Source: Bacillus salacetis
GTDB taxonomy: Bacteria; Bacillota; Bacilli; Bacillales; Bacillaceae_B
NCBI RefSeq assembly: GCF_003581585.1
Contig: NZ_QXIR01000007.1
Span: 86,787-150,786 of the forward strand
Direction: 5' to 3'
Length of the DNA: 64,000 nt
Shown here in pieces: positions 24,207 through 33,032 of the stretch. The notes under the pieces are model-generated. The model made no database searches. It was not told the origin of the DNA and saw only the letters and a list, made by a program, of their open reading frames with translations. Position numbers and translations under genes: made by a program. How positions within the stretch are numbered: position 1 is the first letter of the stretch; every line of letters starts with the position of its first letter.

Positions 24207-25322
24207 TTACTTCAAATTCTCAGGATTCAACTGTTCCAGTTCAGGAATAGTGAAACGCCCATCTTTACGGATCAATACGTCATCGAAATAGATTTCCCCT
24301 CCGCCATACTCCGGTCTCTGAATCATGACCATATCCCAATGGATGTTGGAGTGGTTTCCATTGTAAGCCTGCTCGTAGCATTCTCCAGGTGTGAAGTGGA
24401 AGCTTCCGTCGATCTTTTCATCAAACAGGATATCCTGCATCGGATGAAGAATGTATGGGTTGACCCCGATCGCGAACTCGCCGATAAAACGCGCCCCTTC
24501 ATCAGTATCGATTATCTTATTGATTCTTTCGGTATCATTTGCTTCAGCAGAGACGATTTTACCGTTTTCAAATGTGAGCTTCACGTTCTCAAAAGTAAAG
24601 CCGTGGTATGGGGAAGGTGTGTTGTAAGTGATCGTCCCATTCACTGAGTCTTTGACAGGAGCTGTATAAACTTCTCCGTCCGGGATATTTAAGCGGCCAG
24701 CGCATTTTACTGCAGGAATATCTTTGATGGAGAAGGTCAAATCCGTTCCTTCACCAGTGATGCGCACTTTATCCGTTTTATTCATTAATTCAACTAGACC
24801 GTCCATCGCTTTGTCCATCTTTGCATAATCCAGGTTGCATACATCAAAGTAAAAGTCTTCAAAGGCTTCCGTACTCATTTTCGCCAGCTGGGCCATGGAT
24901 GCATTCGGGTACCTCAATACCACCCATTTTTTCTTCGGAACACGGATATCACGGTGTACTTTTTTACCGACCGTGCTGCCTTGGATTTTCATCTTCTCAT
25001 CTGGAACATCTGCGTGTTCATTGATATTGTCACCAGAGCGGAGCCCGATGTAAGCATCCATCTTATCCATGACATTTGCTTCAAACTCGGCGATCATGTC
25101 AAACTGCTCTTTCTGTGCTCCCATCAACAGCGAACGGTCAACGGCATGGTCCTTGAGGGATACGAATGGATAACCGCCTGCATCATACGCCTCTTTTACC
25201 AGTGCTGTCACAAGCTCCCGCTGCAAACCAAAATTTTCAATCAATACCTTTTCCCCTTTTTGCAGCTGTACGGAATAATTGATAAGATTATGTGCCAGCT
25301 TCTCTATACGAGGGTCTTTCAT
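24207..25322 (-). CDS. ampS: M29 family aminopeptidase (AmpS/PepS-like)
   Basis: 371-residue thermophilic-metalloprotease (M29) family aminopeptidase, a cytosolic di-metal enzyme. Visible ligand regions are the Glu in GARFIGEFAIGVNP, Glu in PGECYEQAY, His-Asp in HSNIHWDMVMI and Asp in IYFDDVLIRKDGRF near the C-terminus. It is about 40 residues shorter than the ~410-aa AmpS I recall, so the symbol is tentative; the difference appears distributed rather than a broken end. AGGAGG precedes the ATG at 25322. Confidence 0.82.
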   Translation of the reverse strand: MKDPRIEKLAHNLINYSVQLQKGEKVLIENFGLQRELVTALVKEAYDAGGYPFVSLKDHAVDRSLLMGAQKEQFDMIAEFEANVMDKMDAYIGLRSGDNINEHADVPDEKMKIQGSTVGKKVHRDIRVPKKKWVVLRYPNASMAQLAKMSTEAFEDFYFDVCNLDYAKMDKAMDGLVELMNKTDKVRITGEGTDLTFSIKDIPAVKCAGRLNIPDGEVYTAPVKDSVNGTITYNTPSPYHGFTFENVKLTFENGKIVSAEANDTERINKIIDTDEGARFIGEFAIGVNPYILHPMQDILFDEKIDGSFHFTPGECYEQAYNGNHSNIHWDMVMIQRPEYGGGEIYFDDVLIRKDGRFTIPELEQLNPENLK

Positions 25323-25629
25323 ATATGTATTCCTCCTTCATATTTTCCTCCAGCTCTACAAGATGCTAATAGGATGTTTTAATTGCCTGCTTCTATTGTA
25401 ACCGAAAAATCATTTTCTTTTAATACAGAAAGATTTTGAGTTATATTCAGGATAGGAAAAATTTTCTTTATGCTGCTATATTTGTAATTAACAACGAGCA
25501 AGATGATATTTGGCAGAATGTCATAGTGAATCAACAGCGCCGGATCGCCGTCAACTAGAAATGCAGAAGAAAGGGCATAATAAACTGCAGCAGCCTGCAG
25601 GATATTGACGCTTGCATGGAGAAACTAGT
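25323..25629. other. Divergent intergenic region ampS/ytxG
   Basis: About 300 bp with an AT-rich part near 25390-25490, likely holding the ampS promoter, and a less AT-rich part to 25629. AGGAAAAATTTTC at about 25454 resembles a sigma-H -35 element, but no matching -10 was found. No gene or repeat seen. Confidence 0.4.
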
Positions 25630-25655
25630 GTTTAAGGACATTTGGTGCCGGGTAT
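25630..25655 (+). promoter_or_regulatory. Sigma-B general-stress promoter for ytxGHJ
   Basis: GTTTAA (25630-25635), 14-bp spacer, GGGTAT (25650-25655): an exact sigma-B consensus about 30 bp upstream of the ytxG start. ytxGHJ is known to be under stress and sigma-H control in B. subtilis. Confidence 0.92.
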
Positions 25656-25683
25656 AGAATTGCATAAACAGGAGGTGCTGATA

Positions 25684-26196
25684 ATGGAGATAATTTTGTA
25701 TTTGAGTGTGGCTTTGATTGCCATTGCATTCTTGGTATTAGTTATTAGTTTGACAAAAACCCTTAAGTCGGTCCAAACGACTTTAGATAGTGTTTCCCAT
25801 ACCTTAGATGGTCTGGAGACACAATTACAGGGAGTGACAAAAGAATCTGCTGATCTCCTACATAAGACGAACAGGCTTGCGGAGGATATCCAGCAGAAAT
25901 CAGAAGAGTTGAACACTGTTGTGTATGCTGTGAAAGATGTGGGCAGTTCCATCCAGGGATTGAACTCTTCCGTCAAGAAAGTCACAACATCAATTTCAAC
26001 GAATCTGGAAAAGAACCAGGACAAGATTTCACAGTTCGTCCAGTGGGGAAAAGCAGCGATGGAGCTGCGTGATAAGTGGAAGACTAAGGAAAAGCCTTAT
26101 CACGGGACAAGAAATGCTTATGCAGCTGAAGAAGCTAGGGCTTCTGCAGAGATGGACAGACGTGAGAAGATGATCCAAAGAGCAAGACAAAACTAA
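25684..26196 (+). CDS. ytxG: General stress protein YtxG (DUF948)
   Basis: 170 residues. N-terminal membrane helix ([21 protein letters not shown], residues 3-23), then a long coiled-coil region of heptads ([25 protein letters not shown]…), typical of DUF948 proteins; a polar Ala/Glu/Arg-rich tail follows. Probably forms a membrane-attached rod; function unknown. Start ATG 25684 has AGGAGGTGCT upstream; the in-frame GTG 42 bp before lies within the sigma-B promoter and is rejected. First gene of ytxG-ytxH-brxC. Confidence 0.9.
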   Translation: MEIILYLSVALIAIAFLVLVISLTKTLKSVQTTLDSVSHTLDGLETQLQGVTKESADLLHKTNRLAEDIQQKSEELNTVVYAVKDVGSSIQGLNSSVKKVTTSISTNLEKNQDKISQFVQWGKAAMELRDKWKTKEKPYHGTRNAYAAEEARASAEMDRREKMIQRARQN

Positions 26197-26221
26197 AATA
26201 TTATCAGGGGAGGATGTTACG

Positions 26222-26725
26222 ATGACACAAACAGAAAATGATGTTTACAAGAACCAAGTGAGCCACGGCCATCCAAATGGCGGAACAAATACTGGAGGCA
26301 ATCATGAGGGAAGCATCAATGCAAAGGACTTCTTAATCGGATCCTTAATCGGCGGAATCGTCGGAGCGGCTACTGCTTTATTCCTCGCTCCGAAGTCTGG
26401 CAAGGAACTTCGTGATGAGTTGAATACGCACGCAGGCACCTTAAAGGAAAAGAGCAGCCAGTGGAAGGATACTGCCATGGAACGCGGAAATGAACTTGCA
26501 GCAGCAGCCAAAGAAAAAACTTCCGGAATCACTAAAACGGTTCAAGAGCAGTCCAATAACATTGTCAATAAGGTGAAATCTAAATCTGATTCCCAGGACA
26601 GTGAAGCGGGCGGCAATCAGCAGCTTCCTGTGGAAACCGAGCAAAATGATGCTCAGGAATTGAATCAAAGACTTGAAGATACAAAGAAAGCTTTCGATGA
26701 GACGGAGCAGTCCATCAAGCAATAA
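26222..26725 (+). CDS. ytxH: General stress protein YtxH
   Basis: 167 residues. A polar Gly/Asn-rich N-terminus is followed by the YtxH signature: a membrane helix (FLIGSLIGGIVGAATALFLAPKSGKELR, about 37-64) ending with APKSG. An amphipathic Lys/Glu-rich coiled region and an acidic Gln-rich tail follow. YtxH-domain proteins are common in stress operons and have no defined activity. RBS GGGGAGG lies before ATG 26222. Confidence 0.92.
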   Translation: MTQTENDVYKNQVSHGHPNGGTNTGGNHEGSINAKDFLIGSLIGGIVGAATALFLAPKSGKELRDELNTHAGTLKEKSSQWKDTAMERGNELAAAAKEKTSGITKTVQEQSNNIVNKVKSKSDSQDSEAGGNQQLPVETEQNDAQELNQRLEDTKKAFDETEQSIKQ

Positions 26726-26780
26726 ATGACTACGGTGCAGGCAGGCGATGCCTCACCGTTTTCTGCCGAAAGGAGCAATA

Positions 26781-27098
26781 ATGGTGAAAAAAATTGGAAC
26801 GATTGAAGAGTTCAACCAGGTTCTTGAGGAAAAAGAAAGATTCTTCTTCCTGAAACACAGCTTGACCTGTCCGATCAGCGGCAGTGCCTTTGAAGAATAT
26901 CAAAAATTTGCTGACGACTCGAACGAGCAGGAAGCCTACTATTTGGCAGTACAGGAATCCCGGGATTTGTCCAATTATATTGCAGAGACATTCGGGATCA
27001 AACATGAATCTCCTCAAGCACTCCTGTTCAAAGAAGGAAAACCCGTCTGGAATGCTTCCCATTGGAACATCACCAGCAAAGAGCTGCAAAACGTATAA
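26781..27098 (+). CDS. brxC: Bacilliredoxin BrxC (YtxJ)
   Basis: 105-residue thioredoxin-fold protein of the monothiol bacilliredoxin family, with active site TCPIS (Cys at about residue 30), which removes bacillithiol from protein mixed disulphides. The motif is embedded in FFFLKHSLTCPISGSAFEEY, typical for YtxJ. Start ATG 26781 follows GAAAGGAGC; the in-frame ATG at 26748 has no ribosome site. Last gene of the stress operon, closed by a bidirectional terminator. Confidence 0.93.
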   Translation: MVKKIGTIEEFNQVLEEKERFFFLKHSLTCPISGSAFEEYQKFADDSNEQEAYYLAVQESRDLSNYIAETFGIKHESPQALLFKEGKPVWNASHWNITSKELQNV

Positions 27099-27104
27099 TA
27101 TTAA

Positions 27105-27136
27105 CAAAGCCTGGAGGGCATGCCCTCCAGGCTTTG
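27105..27136. terminator. Bidirectional terminator between brxC and FtsA-like gene
   Basis: Perfect palindrome: AAAGCCTGGAGGGCA (27106-27120) meets its complement ending CCAGGCTTT. Confidence 0.9.
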
Positions 27137-27141
27137 TTCGT

Positions 27142-29301
27142 TCATACTGAAAGCGACCAGCGGATTTCCAGCTTATCACCGGTCTGTATGTTTTCATAAA
27201 ACGTGGTTTCTTCACCGTTTTTCAACAGCAGGAATTTTCCTTGAGCATTGGAAGGCATACTGATTTCGACGTGCCGAAAAAGATCCTGGAAGATAAATTC
27301 TCCTGATTCTTTGGATATGGCAGTTAACCTGTCGCCGGAATGAATCGATGCGTCCTCATCTAGTTTATCGCCGCCGCGAAAGACCTCTGTTACCTGTTTG
27401 GATAGTTCAAGTTCTTGATCATTAAAAAATACTGTGATTGTATTATGGATATTCATCTGTTTTTTATCCATAATCATTTTAAGAGTTGGGGTTTCTGTCT
27501 TTTTCAGCTCTATCGCATCTCCGCTTTTCACCACAGCTGACAATTTAGCTTCCCTTCCGTTTACCAGGATCCGGCCTGAGAAGGAAGGAATGAAAGTTTC
27601 CTTTTCGTTGATGGTAACATGGAATGTACGTAAGGATTTAAGAAGAGCTTCTTGTCCGATCCGTTTCAAGGCGGTTTCAACAGAAGGGAGCGGTTCAATT
27701 TCAATTCGGTCCCTGTCATTGACCAGGACATCCATAGGAGAAGCTTTTCCATTAACAGTGATTTTCATTTCAAAGGTGTGTGGTTTTCCATCAATGGTTA
27801 GAGTGATTTCAGGATGGGTTTCAATTAAATCTGAAATCCTGATCCTCGGTTCTTCGCCATTTTTTCCTCTCATTACAGTAATTCTGTCTCCATTTCTAAT
27901 GTGCTGGTCGATCCCGCTTTTCTCCCCGTTCTTTAGAATGGTTGGAGCGTTTCCATGCTTGCCGGGAAGGGTGATGGACTGGCCGTTTACTGATACAATC
28001 ATGGCCATGCCCGGCTTTCCATACAGCTTGTTAATTCTCAGACCAGCTGCAAGCAGGCAGTCCCCTATAGTCAGTTCTTTTACCTCAAATAAACGGACAG
28101 GCTGTTCGTTTACATAGGCAGTTACATATTGGACAGGGGCTTTCTTTGCCGCCATGGCGATGCCGATTGGGGTCACGAGTTCCGGTCCACTTGATACCTG
28201 TTCCTTAATCTTAAGATCGTGAATGGCATCGGTGCCGCGGACAGCTACCCGGTTGACCGGCAGCTGCAGGGAAGCAGCCAATCTTTCAGGGAGTTCAGGT
28301 GTCAGGCTTCCTCCACCTACAAGCATGACAGCTTTCGGCGCTTTTCCATTATTGAGTCTATGGATCTCTGTTTTGATTTCCTCTGCCAGATGATCAATGG
28401 CAGAGGAGATTTTTCCAACTGCCTCGGCACGGGTGATTTCCGTTTCAAATCCGAGGATGTCTGATACCACAATGGATTCCTGATCAATCAAATCCCTTTT
28501 GGCTTGTTCAGCAAGCGGGAAGTCAAGAAGCAGTGCATCACTTATGGCTTCCGTTATTTCGTCCCCTGCAGTGGGCACCATTCCGAATGCGATGATGGTC
28601 CCCATGTCAGTCAAAGCGATATCGGAGGTGCCTGCACCTATATCCACCAAAGCTACATTCAACCTTCTCATCGAAGCGGGAATCAGGACATTTATGGCAG
28701 CGATTGGTTCAAGCGTCAATGCCTCCATTTCCAATCCAGCCCTGTTCAAGGCTGCCAAAAGAGATTCAACGACAACCTTGGGAAGGAAGGTGGAAATGAT
28801 TTCGACTGCTGCCTCATCGCCTTGCTGATCCACGAGGCTGCCAATTTCCTCGCCGTCGAGCTTGTAATAAAGTACAGAGTAGCCAACACAATAATAGTGA
28901 TAGGTCTGGTCTGTCTCCTGGGCAGCGAGCGCCTGCGCCTTCTGGACTGCACTGAGTTCCAGGTGAAGGACGTCTTCCTTGGTGAGGAGGGGCTTTCCGC
29001 CAATATCAATGGAAGCACTTGCGAATTCTGTTTTCAAAGCCCTGCCGGCAGCTGCTACACAGACTTTTTTGAGCGGGCCGTGCTTCTTTTCCATCTCGGC
29101 TTTAATGGACGAAATGACTGCAGCAACAGCAGGGACATCATGGATCTGCCCATCCAGCATCGCCCGCTCTTTATGTTCCTGGGACAGAATATCGATGACT
29201 TCATATTTCTTCTCTTCATTTTCTATTAATATAATGCCGACTACAGACCGCGTACCGATATCCAAGGCAAATATCTTTTTATCATTCGTCACTTTATACA
29301 C
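27142..29301 (-). CDS. FtsA-like actin-fold protein with repeated C-terminal beta domains
   Basis: 719 residues, far longer than FtsA (about 430). Residues 1-390 are an FtsA/PilM-type actin ATPase: phosphate-1 FALDIGTRSV (11-20), SHS2-like 1C region, phosphate-2 VDIGAGTSDIAL (219-230) and adenosine motif VGGGSLTPELPE (328-339). Residues 390-719 are not FtsA. They contain about five consecutive beta-rich units, each ending in a similar turn: NGDRITV (470), DRDRIEI (530), SGDAIEL (593), SGDRLTA (655), TGDKLEI (708). This pattern is like ubiquitin/beta-grasp or SLBB repeats. No C-terminal amphipathic membrane helix is seen. Divergent from aroA. A role in division or envelope assembly is inference. 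Confidence 0.82.
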   Translation of the reverse strand: MYKVTNDKKIFALDIGTRSVVGIILIENEEKKYEVIDILSQEHKERAMLDGQIHDVPAVAAVISSIKAEMEKKHGPLKKVCVAAAGRALKTEFASASIDIGGKPLLTKEDVLHLELSAVQKAQALAAQETDQTYHYYCVGYSVLYYKLDGEEIGSLVDQQGDEAAVEIISTFLPKVVVESLLAALNRAGLEMEALTLEPIAAINVLIPASMRRLNVALVDIGAGTSDIALTDMGTIIAFGMVPTAGDEITEAISDALLLDFPLAEQAKRDLIDQESIVVSDILGFETEITRAEAVGKISSAIDHLAEEIKTEIHRLNNGKAPKAVMLVGGGSLTPELPERLAASLQLPVNRVAVRGTDAIHDLKIKEQVSSGPELVTPIGIAMAAKKAPVQYVTAYVNEQPVRLFEVKELTIGDCLLAAGLRINKLYGKPGMAMIVSVNGQSITLPGKHGNAPTILKNGEKSGIDQHIRNGDRITVMRGKNGEEPRIRISDLIETHPEITLTIDGKPHTFEMKITVNGKASPMDVLVNDRDRIEIEPLPSVETALKRIGQEALLKSLRTFHVTINEKETFIPSFSGRILVNGREAKLSAVVKSGDAIELKKTETPTLKMIMDKKQMNIHNTITVFFNDQELELSKQVTEVFRGGDKLDEDASIHSGDRLTAISKESGEFIFQDLFRHVEISMPSNAQGKFLLLKNGEETTFYENIQTGDKLEIRWSLSV

Positions 29302-29520
29302 CCACTTTAATCTATTTCAATCAATAATTATATGAAGTTTGCCGGAAGCCACTTAAGACTTTAATGCGTTGAAAGGATAAAGTGTTTTCCGTGACTTTTG
29401 CTTTACATTCCATTATAATAAATCCTATTATAAAAAATGTATCATACTTTTGCAGAAAAAAGTCATGTAGTGTTGGAAATATAATATAAAAGGATGTCAA
29501 TGCAGAGAGGATGTTTGGTT

Positions 29521-30585
29521 GTGAGTAATAATGAGCTCGATCAGCTGAGAAGCCGGGTCGATGAGATAAATCTGAAGCTGTTGGATAACATCAATGAACG
29601 TGCCCGCCTTGTACAGGAAATCGGCAGGGTGAAAGAAAAGCAGGGGACAAGCCGCTTTGACCCTGTGAGGGAAAGAGACATGCTGAATACCATTATTGAC
29701 CATAATGACGGACCTTTTGACAACACAACGATTGAACATATATTTAAAGAGGTTTTCAAAGCCGGCCTTGATCTTCTGCAGGACAGCCACCGCAAGGAGC
29801 TCTTGGTTTCAAGGAAAAAGAAACCAACCGACACGATTGTGAACGTGAATGGAGAAGAGATTGGTGACGGAACACCTCACTTCATCTTCGGTCCATGTGC
29901 AGTGGAATCCTATGATCAGGTTTTCGAAGTAGCTCGCGCCATCAGAGAAAAAGGACTTAACCTCATCCGCGGAGGTGCCTTTAAACCTCGTACTTCCCCA
30001 TATGATTTTCAGGGGCTGGGTATGGAAGGGTTAAAAATACTAAGAAAAGCAGCTGATGAAAACAATCTTGCTGTAGTGAGCGAAATTGTGAATCCTGCAG
30101 ATATCGAAGCTGCAATTGAGTATGTTGATATCATCCAGATCGGTGCACGCAATATGCAAAACTTTGAATTATTGAAGGCTGCGGGGGCTGCACGTAAGCC
30201 TGTTCTCCTGAAAAGGGGGCTTTCAGCCACACTTGAGGAGTTCATGAATGCAGCTGAGTATATCATTTCCCAAGGGAATGGAGATATCATTCTGTGCGAG
30301 AGAGGCATCCGCACCTATGAACGGGCCACAAGAAACACCCTTGATATTTCCGCTGTCCCAATCTTGAAGCAGGAAACCCATCTTCCTGTGTTTGTGGATG
30401 TTACACATTCCACTGGCCGGCGCGATTTATTGCTGCCTGCAGCAAAAGCAGCGCTTGCAATAGGAGCTGACGGCGTGATGGCAGAGGTACATCCTGATCC
30501 TGCTGTTGCCCTCTCCGATGCTGCCCAGCAAATGAATCTGGAACAGTTTGATCATTTCTTTTCCGAATTAACCCGCGGTAAATAA
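29521..30585 (+). CDS. aroA: Bifunctional chorismate mutase / DAHP synthase AroA
   Basis: 354 residues: an N-terminal chorismate mutase domain of the AroQ type (about 1-90, [31 protein letters not shown]) fused to a KDPG-aldolase-like DAHP synthase (about 100-350) with [37 protein letters not shown] and [12 protein letters not shown]. It catalyses the first shikimate-pathway step and is feedback-controlled by chorismate/prephenate through the mutase domain. GTG 29521 ([10 protein letters not shown]) is chosen, with AGAGAGGATG upstream; this matches the B. subtilis N-terminus. Confidence 0.96.
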   Translation: MSNNELDQLRSRVDEINLKLLDNINERARLVQEIGRVKEKQGTSRFDPVRERDMLNTIIDHNDGPFDNTTIEHIFKEVFKAGLDLLQDSHRKELLVSRKKKPTDTIVNVNGEEIGDGTPHFIFGPCAVESYDQVFEVARAIREKGLNLIRGGAFKPRTSPYDFQGLGMEGLKILRKAADENNLAVVSEIVNPADIEAAIEYVDIIQIGARNMQNFELLKAAGAARKPVLLKRGLSATLEEFMNAAEYIISQGNGDIILCERGIRTYERATRNTLDISAVPILKQETHLPVFVDVTHSTGRRDLLLPAAKAALAIGADGVMAEVHPDPAVALSDAAQQMNLEQFDHFFSELTRGK

Positions 30586-30594
30586 GATACAATT

Positions 30595-30621
30595 GGTCAT
30601 CTCATTGATGGCCCTTTTTTT
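30595..30621 (+). terminator. aroA terminator
   Basis: GGTCAT/ATGGCC stem with a 7-nt loop, followed by CTTTTTTT. Confidence 0.75.
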
Positions 30622-30905
30622 ATTGTTCCGGAAGAAGATTCACCGTCAAATTGTATATTAAAGCTGGATAAGGAGGACTTATTTTTCATGATCCTGGTTC
30701 TTTTGCGATAGTAGAAACTATTCTCAGAAAGCAGCAGCCGGGGTATGGTGAAAGTGGATTCTTTGCAGTCAAGCCCCGGCTCAAGTATGATATAGCTATA
30801 TTCATACAATGGACAAGAAAACATTTTGAGTTTATTTTTTAAAGATGGATAATTAGTGTAAAATAAGAACAATCAGCTAAAACGATAATCAAAGGAGTGG
30901 ATTCC

Positions 30906-31904
30906 ATGAATGTAACAATATATGATGTGGCAAGGGAAGCGAATGTTTCCATGGCTACTGTTTCCAGGGTAGTAAACGGAAATCCGAACGTTAAACCGGC
31001 AACAAGAAAAAAGGTAGTTGAAGTCATCGACCGGCTGGGCTACAGGCCAAATGCTGTTGCCAGGGGGCTTGCGAGCAAGAAGACGACGACTGTCGGAGTC
31101 ATCATTCCGGACATTTCCAACATCTTCTTTGCAGAGCTGGCGAGAGGGATAGAAGATATTGCCACAATGTATAAATATAACATCATCCTAAGCAACTCAG
31201 ACCAGAACACCGAGAAGGAACTGCACCTTTTGAACACCATGCTTGGTAAACAAGTGGATGGAATTGTATTCATGGGCGGAAATATCACCGAGGAGCATGT
31301 CAGGGAGTTCGAGATGTCCCCTGTGCCAATCGTGCTAGCAGGAACAGTAGAGGACTCGGGAAAAGTGCCTTCCGTTAACATTGATTACCAAGCTGCAGCC
31401 TATGATGCCGTGAAAGAACTGATTGAAAAAGGACATAAAAATGTAGCGTATGTAAGCGGTCCATTCCATGATAAAATCAACAATGAAGCCAAGCTTCCGG
31501 GCTACAAGCAAGCATTGGAAGAAGCGGGAATTGCCTTCGATGAAGACTTTGTCATCGAAGGAGATTACACATATGATTCCGGACTCGAAGCATGGCAGAA
31601 GCTAAGTGAGCTGAGCGAAAAGCCGACAGCCATATTTGTAGGAAACGACGAGATGGCCCTCGGTGTCGTTCACGGTGCTCAGGACGCAGGGGTCAATATT
31701 CCTGAAGAAGCAGAAGTCATCAGCTTTGACAACACAAGGCTTGCCCTGATGGTACGCCCTCAGCTGACTTCCATTGTCCAGCCTCTATATGACATCGGTG
31801 CGGTTTCCATGCGCCTTCTTACAAAATACATGAACAAAGAGCAAGTGGAAGAAAACATCGTGGTTCTTCCCCACAGAATCGAAGAACGCGGATCTACAAA
31901 ATAG
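30906..31904 (+). CDS. ccpA: Catabolite control protein A
   Basis: 332-residue LacI/GalR regulator that, bound to HPr-Ser46-P, controls carbon catabolite genes through cre sites. The N-terminal HTH ([29 protein letters not shown]) and hinge helix ([15 protein letters not shown]) are essentially those of B. subtilis CcpA; the periplasmic-binding-like core follows. Start ATG 30906 is 8 bp after AAGGAG; a GTG 9 bp earlier overlaps the ribosome site. cre sites for it are visible at 36849 and 47835. Confidence 0.97.
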   Translation: MNVTIYDVAREANVSMATVSRVVNGNPNVKPATRKKVVEVIDRLGYRPNAVARGLASKKTTTVGVIIPDISNIFFAELARGIEDIATMYKYNIILSNSDQNTEKELHLLNTMLGKQVDGIVFMGGNITEEHVREFEMSPVPIVLAGTVEDSGKVPSVNIDYQAAAYDAVKELIEKGHKNVAYVSGPFHDKINNEAKLPGYKQALEEAGIAFDEDFVIEGDYTYDSGLEAWQKLSELSEKPTAIFVGNDEMALGVVHGAQDAGVNIPEEAEVISFDNTRLALMVRPQLTSIVQPLYDIGAVSMRLLTKYMNKEQVEENIVVLPHRIEERGSTK

Positions 31905-31916
31905 AATGCTTTTCAA

Positions 31917-31942
31917 GAGCTTTCCTTCGGGGAGGCTTTTTT
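31917..31942 (+). terminator. ccpA terminator
   Basis: AGCTTTCC, loop TTCG, GGGAGGCT then six T; two wobble pairs. Confidence 0.75.
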
Positions 31943-31970
31943 GTTAACCCAGGTTGAAGGTATTTCATAA

Positions 31971-32124
31971 GGCTCTTTTCCCGTACTTTGCTGCTATTTA
32001 ATATACTTCTAAAAAAACGTAAATACCCTTGAATGGAAAAGCCGCCCTTTCTTTTCCGGGAATAAAACCCTGCATCAGAGGGGAAATCGGGCTCCAGGGA
32101 TGTTATAGTTATGAGAATGCAGCC
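31971..32124 (+). mobile_element. MITE-like intergenic repeat, copy E (diverged, shortened)
   Basis: 154-bp copy with ends GGCTCTTTTC and …GAGAATGCAGCC. The interior still shows TTTGCTGCTATTTAATATAC, TTTTCCGGGAATAAAACCCT and GGGGAAATCGGGCTCCAGGG, corresponding to the intact copies. Flanks TTTCATAA (31963-31970) and TTTCATAG (32125-32132) match 7/8. It ends 20 bp before the cat leader peptide start. Confidence 0.78.
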
Positions 32125-32144
32125 TTTCATAGAAGGGGATGATT

Positions 32145-32177
32145 GTGATAAAAAAGGCAGTGAAATTATCCTCCTAA
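32145..32177 (+). CDS. cat leader peptide
   Basis: Ten-codon frame GTG…TAA encoding MIKKAVKLSS, with AGAAGGGG 6-8 bp upstream. The last codons TCC TCC TAA form the left arm of the hairpin that hides the cat ribosome site. This is the layout of the inducible leaders of Gram-positive cat genes, where drug-stalled ribosomes in the leader open the hairpin. Confidence 0.82.
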   Translation: MIKKAVKLSS

Positions 32178-32201
32178 GATTAACTGAATTTTTTTAGGAG
32201 G
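32170..32201 (+). promoter_or_regulatory. Translational attenuator hairpin of cat
   Basis: CCTCCTAA (32170-32177) pairs perfectly with TTAGGAGG (32194-32201), which is the cat Shine-Dalgarno sequence 8 bp before ATG 32210. In the closed form translation of cat is blocked. Confidence 0.87.
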
Positions 32202-32209
32202 CGTTTAGT

Positions 32210-32857
32210 ATGCAATTCAAAACTATAAATCGTGAGAATTGGGCTCGAAAGGAATATTTTGAGCACTATCTAAAGCAGAAGACAACTTTCAGCCTGACGA
32301 ATGAAATTAATATTACCACCCTTATGAAGAACGTTAAGAAGAAGAATTATAAGCTATACCCTGCGTTTATATTCATGGTCACGAAAATCGCTAACTCACA
32401 CCAAGAATTCAGGACAAATTTTAACAGTGATGGTGATTTAGGCTATTGGACGGAGATTTGCCCGCTCTATACTATTTTTGATAAGAATACACACGCATTT
32501 TCAGGGATTTGGTCAGCAAACTCAAGGGATTTTTCCAAGTTTCATTCCAGTTATGACCGTGATGTAGAACAATATAATGGCACTGGAAAGCTATTTCCAA
32601 AGACACCTGTACCGGAAAATAATATCCCGGTCTCTATGGTTCCCTGGGGTTCTTTTACCTCATTCAATTTAAATATCAATAATGGCGGCAACTTTCTTTT
32701 GCCAATCATAACGGCAGGGAAGTACACTCGGAAAAACGGTGAATTATACATGCCTGTCTCTCTACAAATGCATCATGCCGTCTGTGATGGTTATCATGCC
32801 TGTATCTTTATGAGTGAGTTACAAAGCCTTGCTGATGAAAGTTCAGACTGGATATAA
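32210..32857 (+). CDS. cat: Type A chloramphenicol O-acetyltransferase
   Basis: 215-residue classical trimeric CAT. The catalytic motif HHAVCDG has active His at residue 189; N-terminal FEHYLKQKTTFSLT and central WGSFTSFNLNI are typical family segments. It would inactivate chloramphenicol with acetyl-CoA in the cytosol. It is visibly more A/T-rich than its neighbours and has the leader/attenuator of plasmid and chromosomal Gram-positive cat genes. No mobilisation gene is adjacent, only MITE copy E upstream. Probably acquired horizontally in the past, now a chromosomal resistance gene. Confidence 0.94.
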   Translation: MQFKTINRENWARKEYFEHYLKQKTTFSLTNEINITTLMKNVKKKNYKLYPAFIFMVTKIANSHQEFRTNFNSDGDLGYWTEICPLYTIFDKNTHAFSGIWSANSRDFSKFHSSYDRDVEQYNGTGKLFPKTPVPENNIPVSMVPWGSFTSFNLNINNGGNFLLPIITAGKYTRKNGELYMPVSLQMHHAVCDGYHACIFMSELQSLADESSDWI

Positions 32858-33032
32858 AAACTCAGATCAAGGATATGAAGCTGACTTGATGGACTCAAGC
32901 GGTTTGTCCGCACGTCTACTTATATAGTCGGGAGATTTTGATTAAGAGCACTGATCCTAAAGGATTGGTGCTTATTTATGTTGAATATATCATAGTGTAG
33001 AAGACTATAGAACTGGGTGTGGGGGAGTTTAA

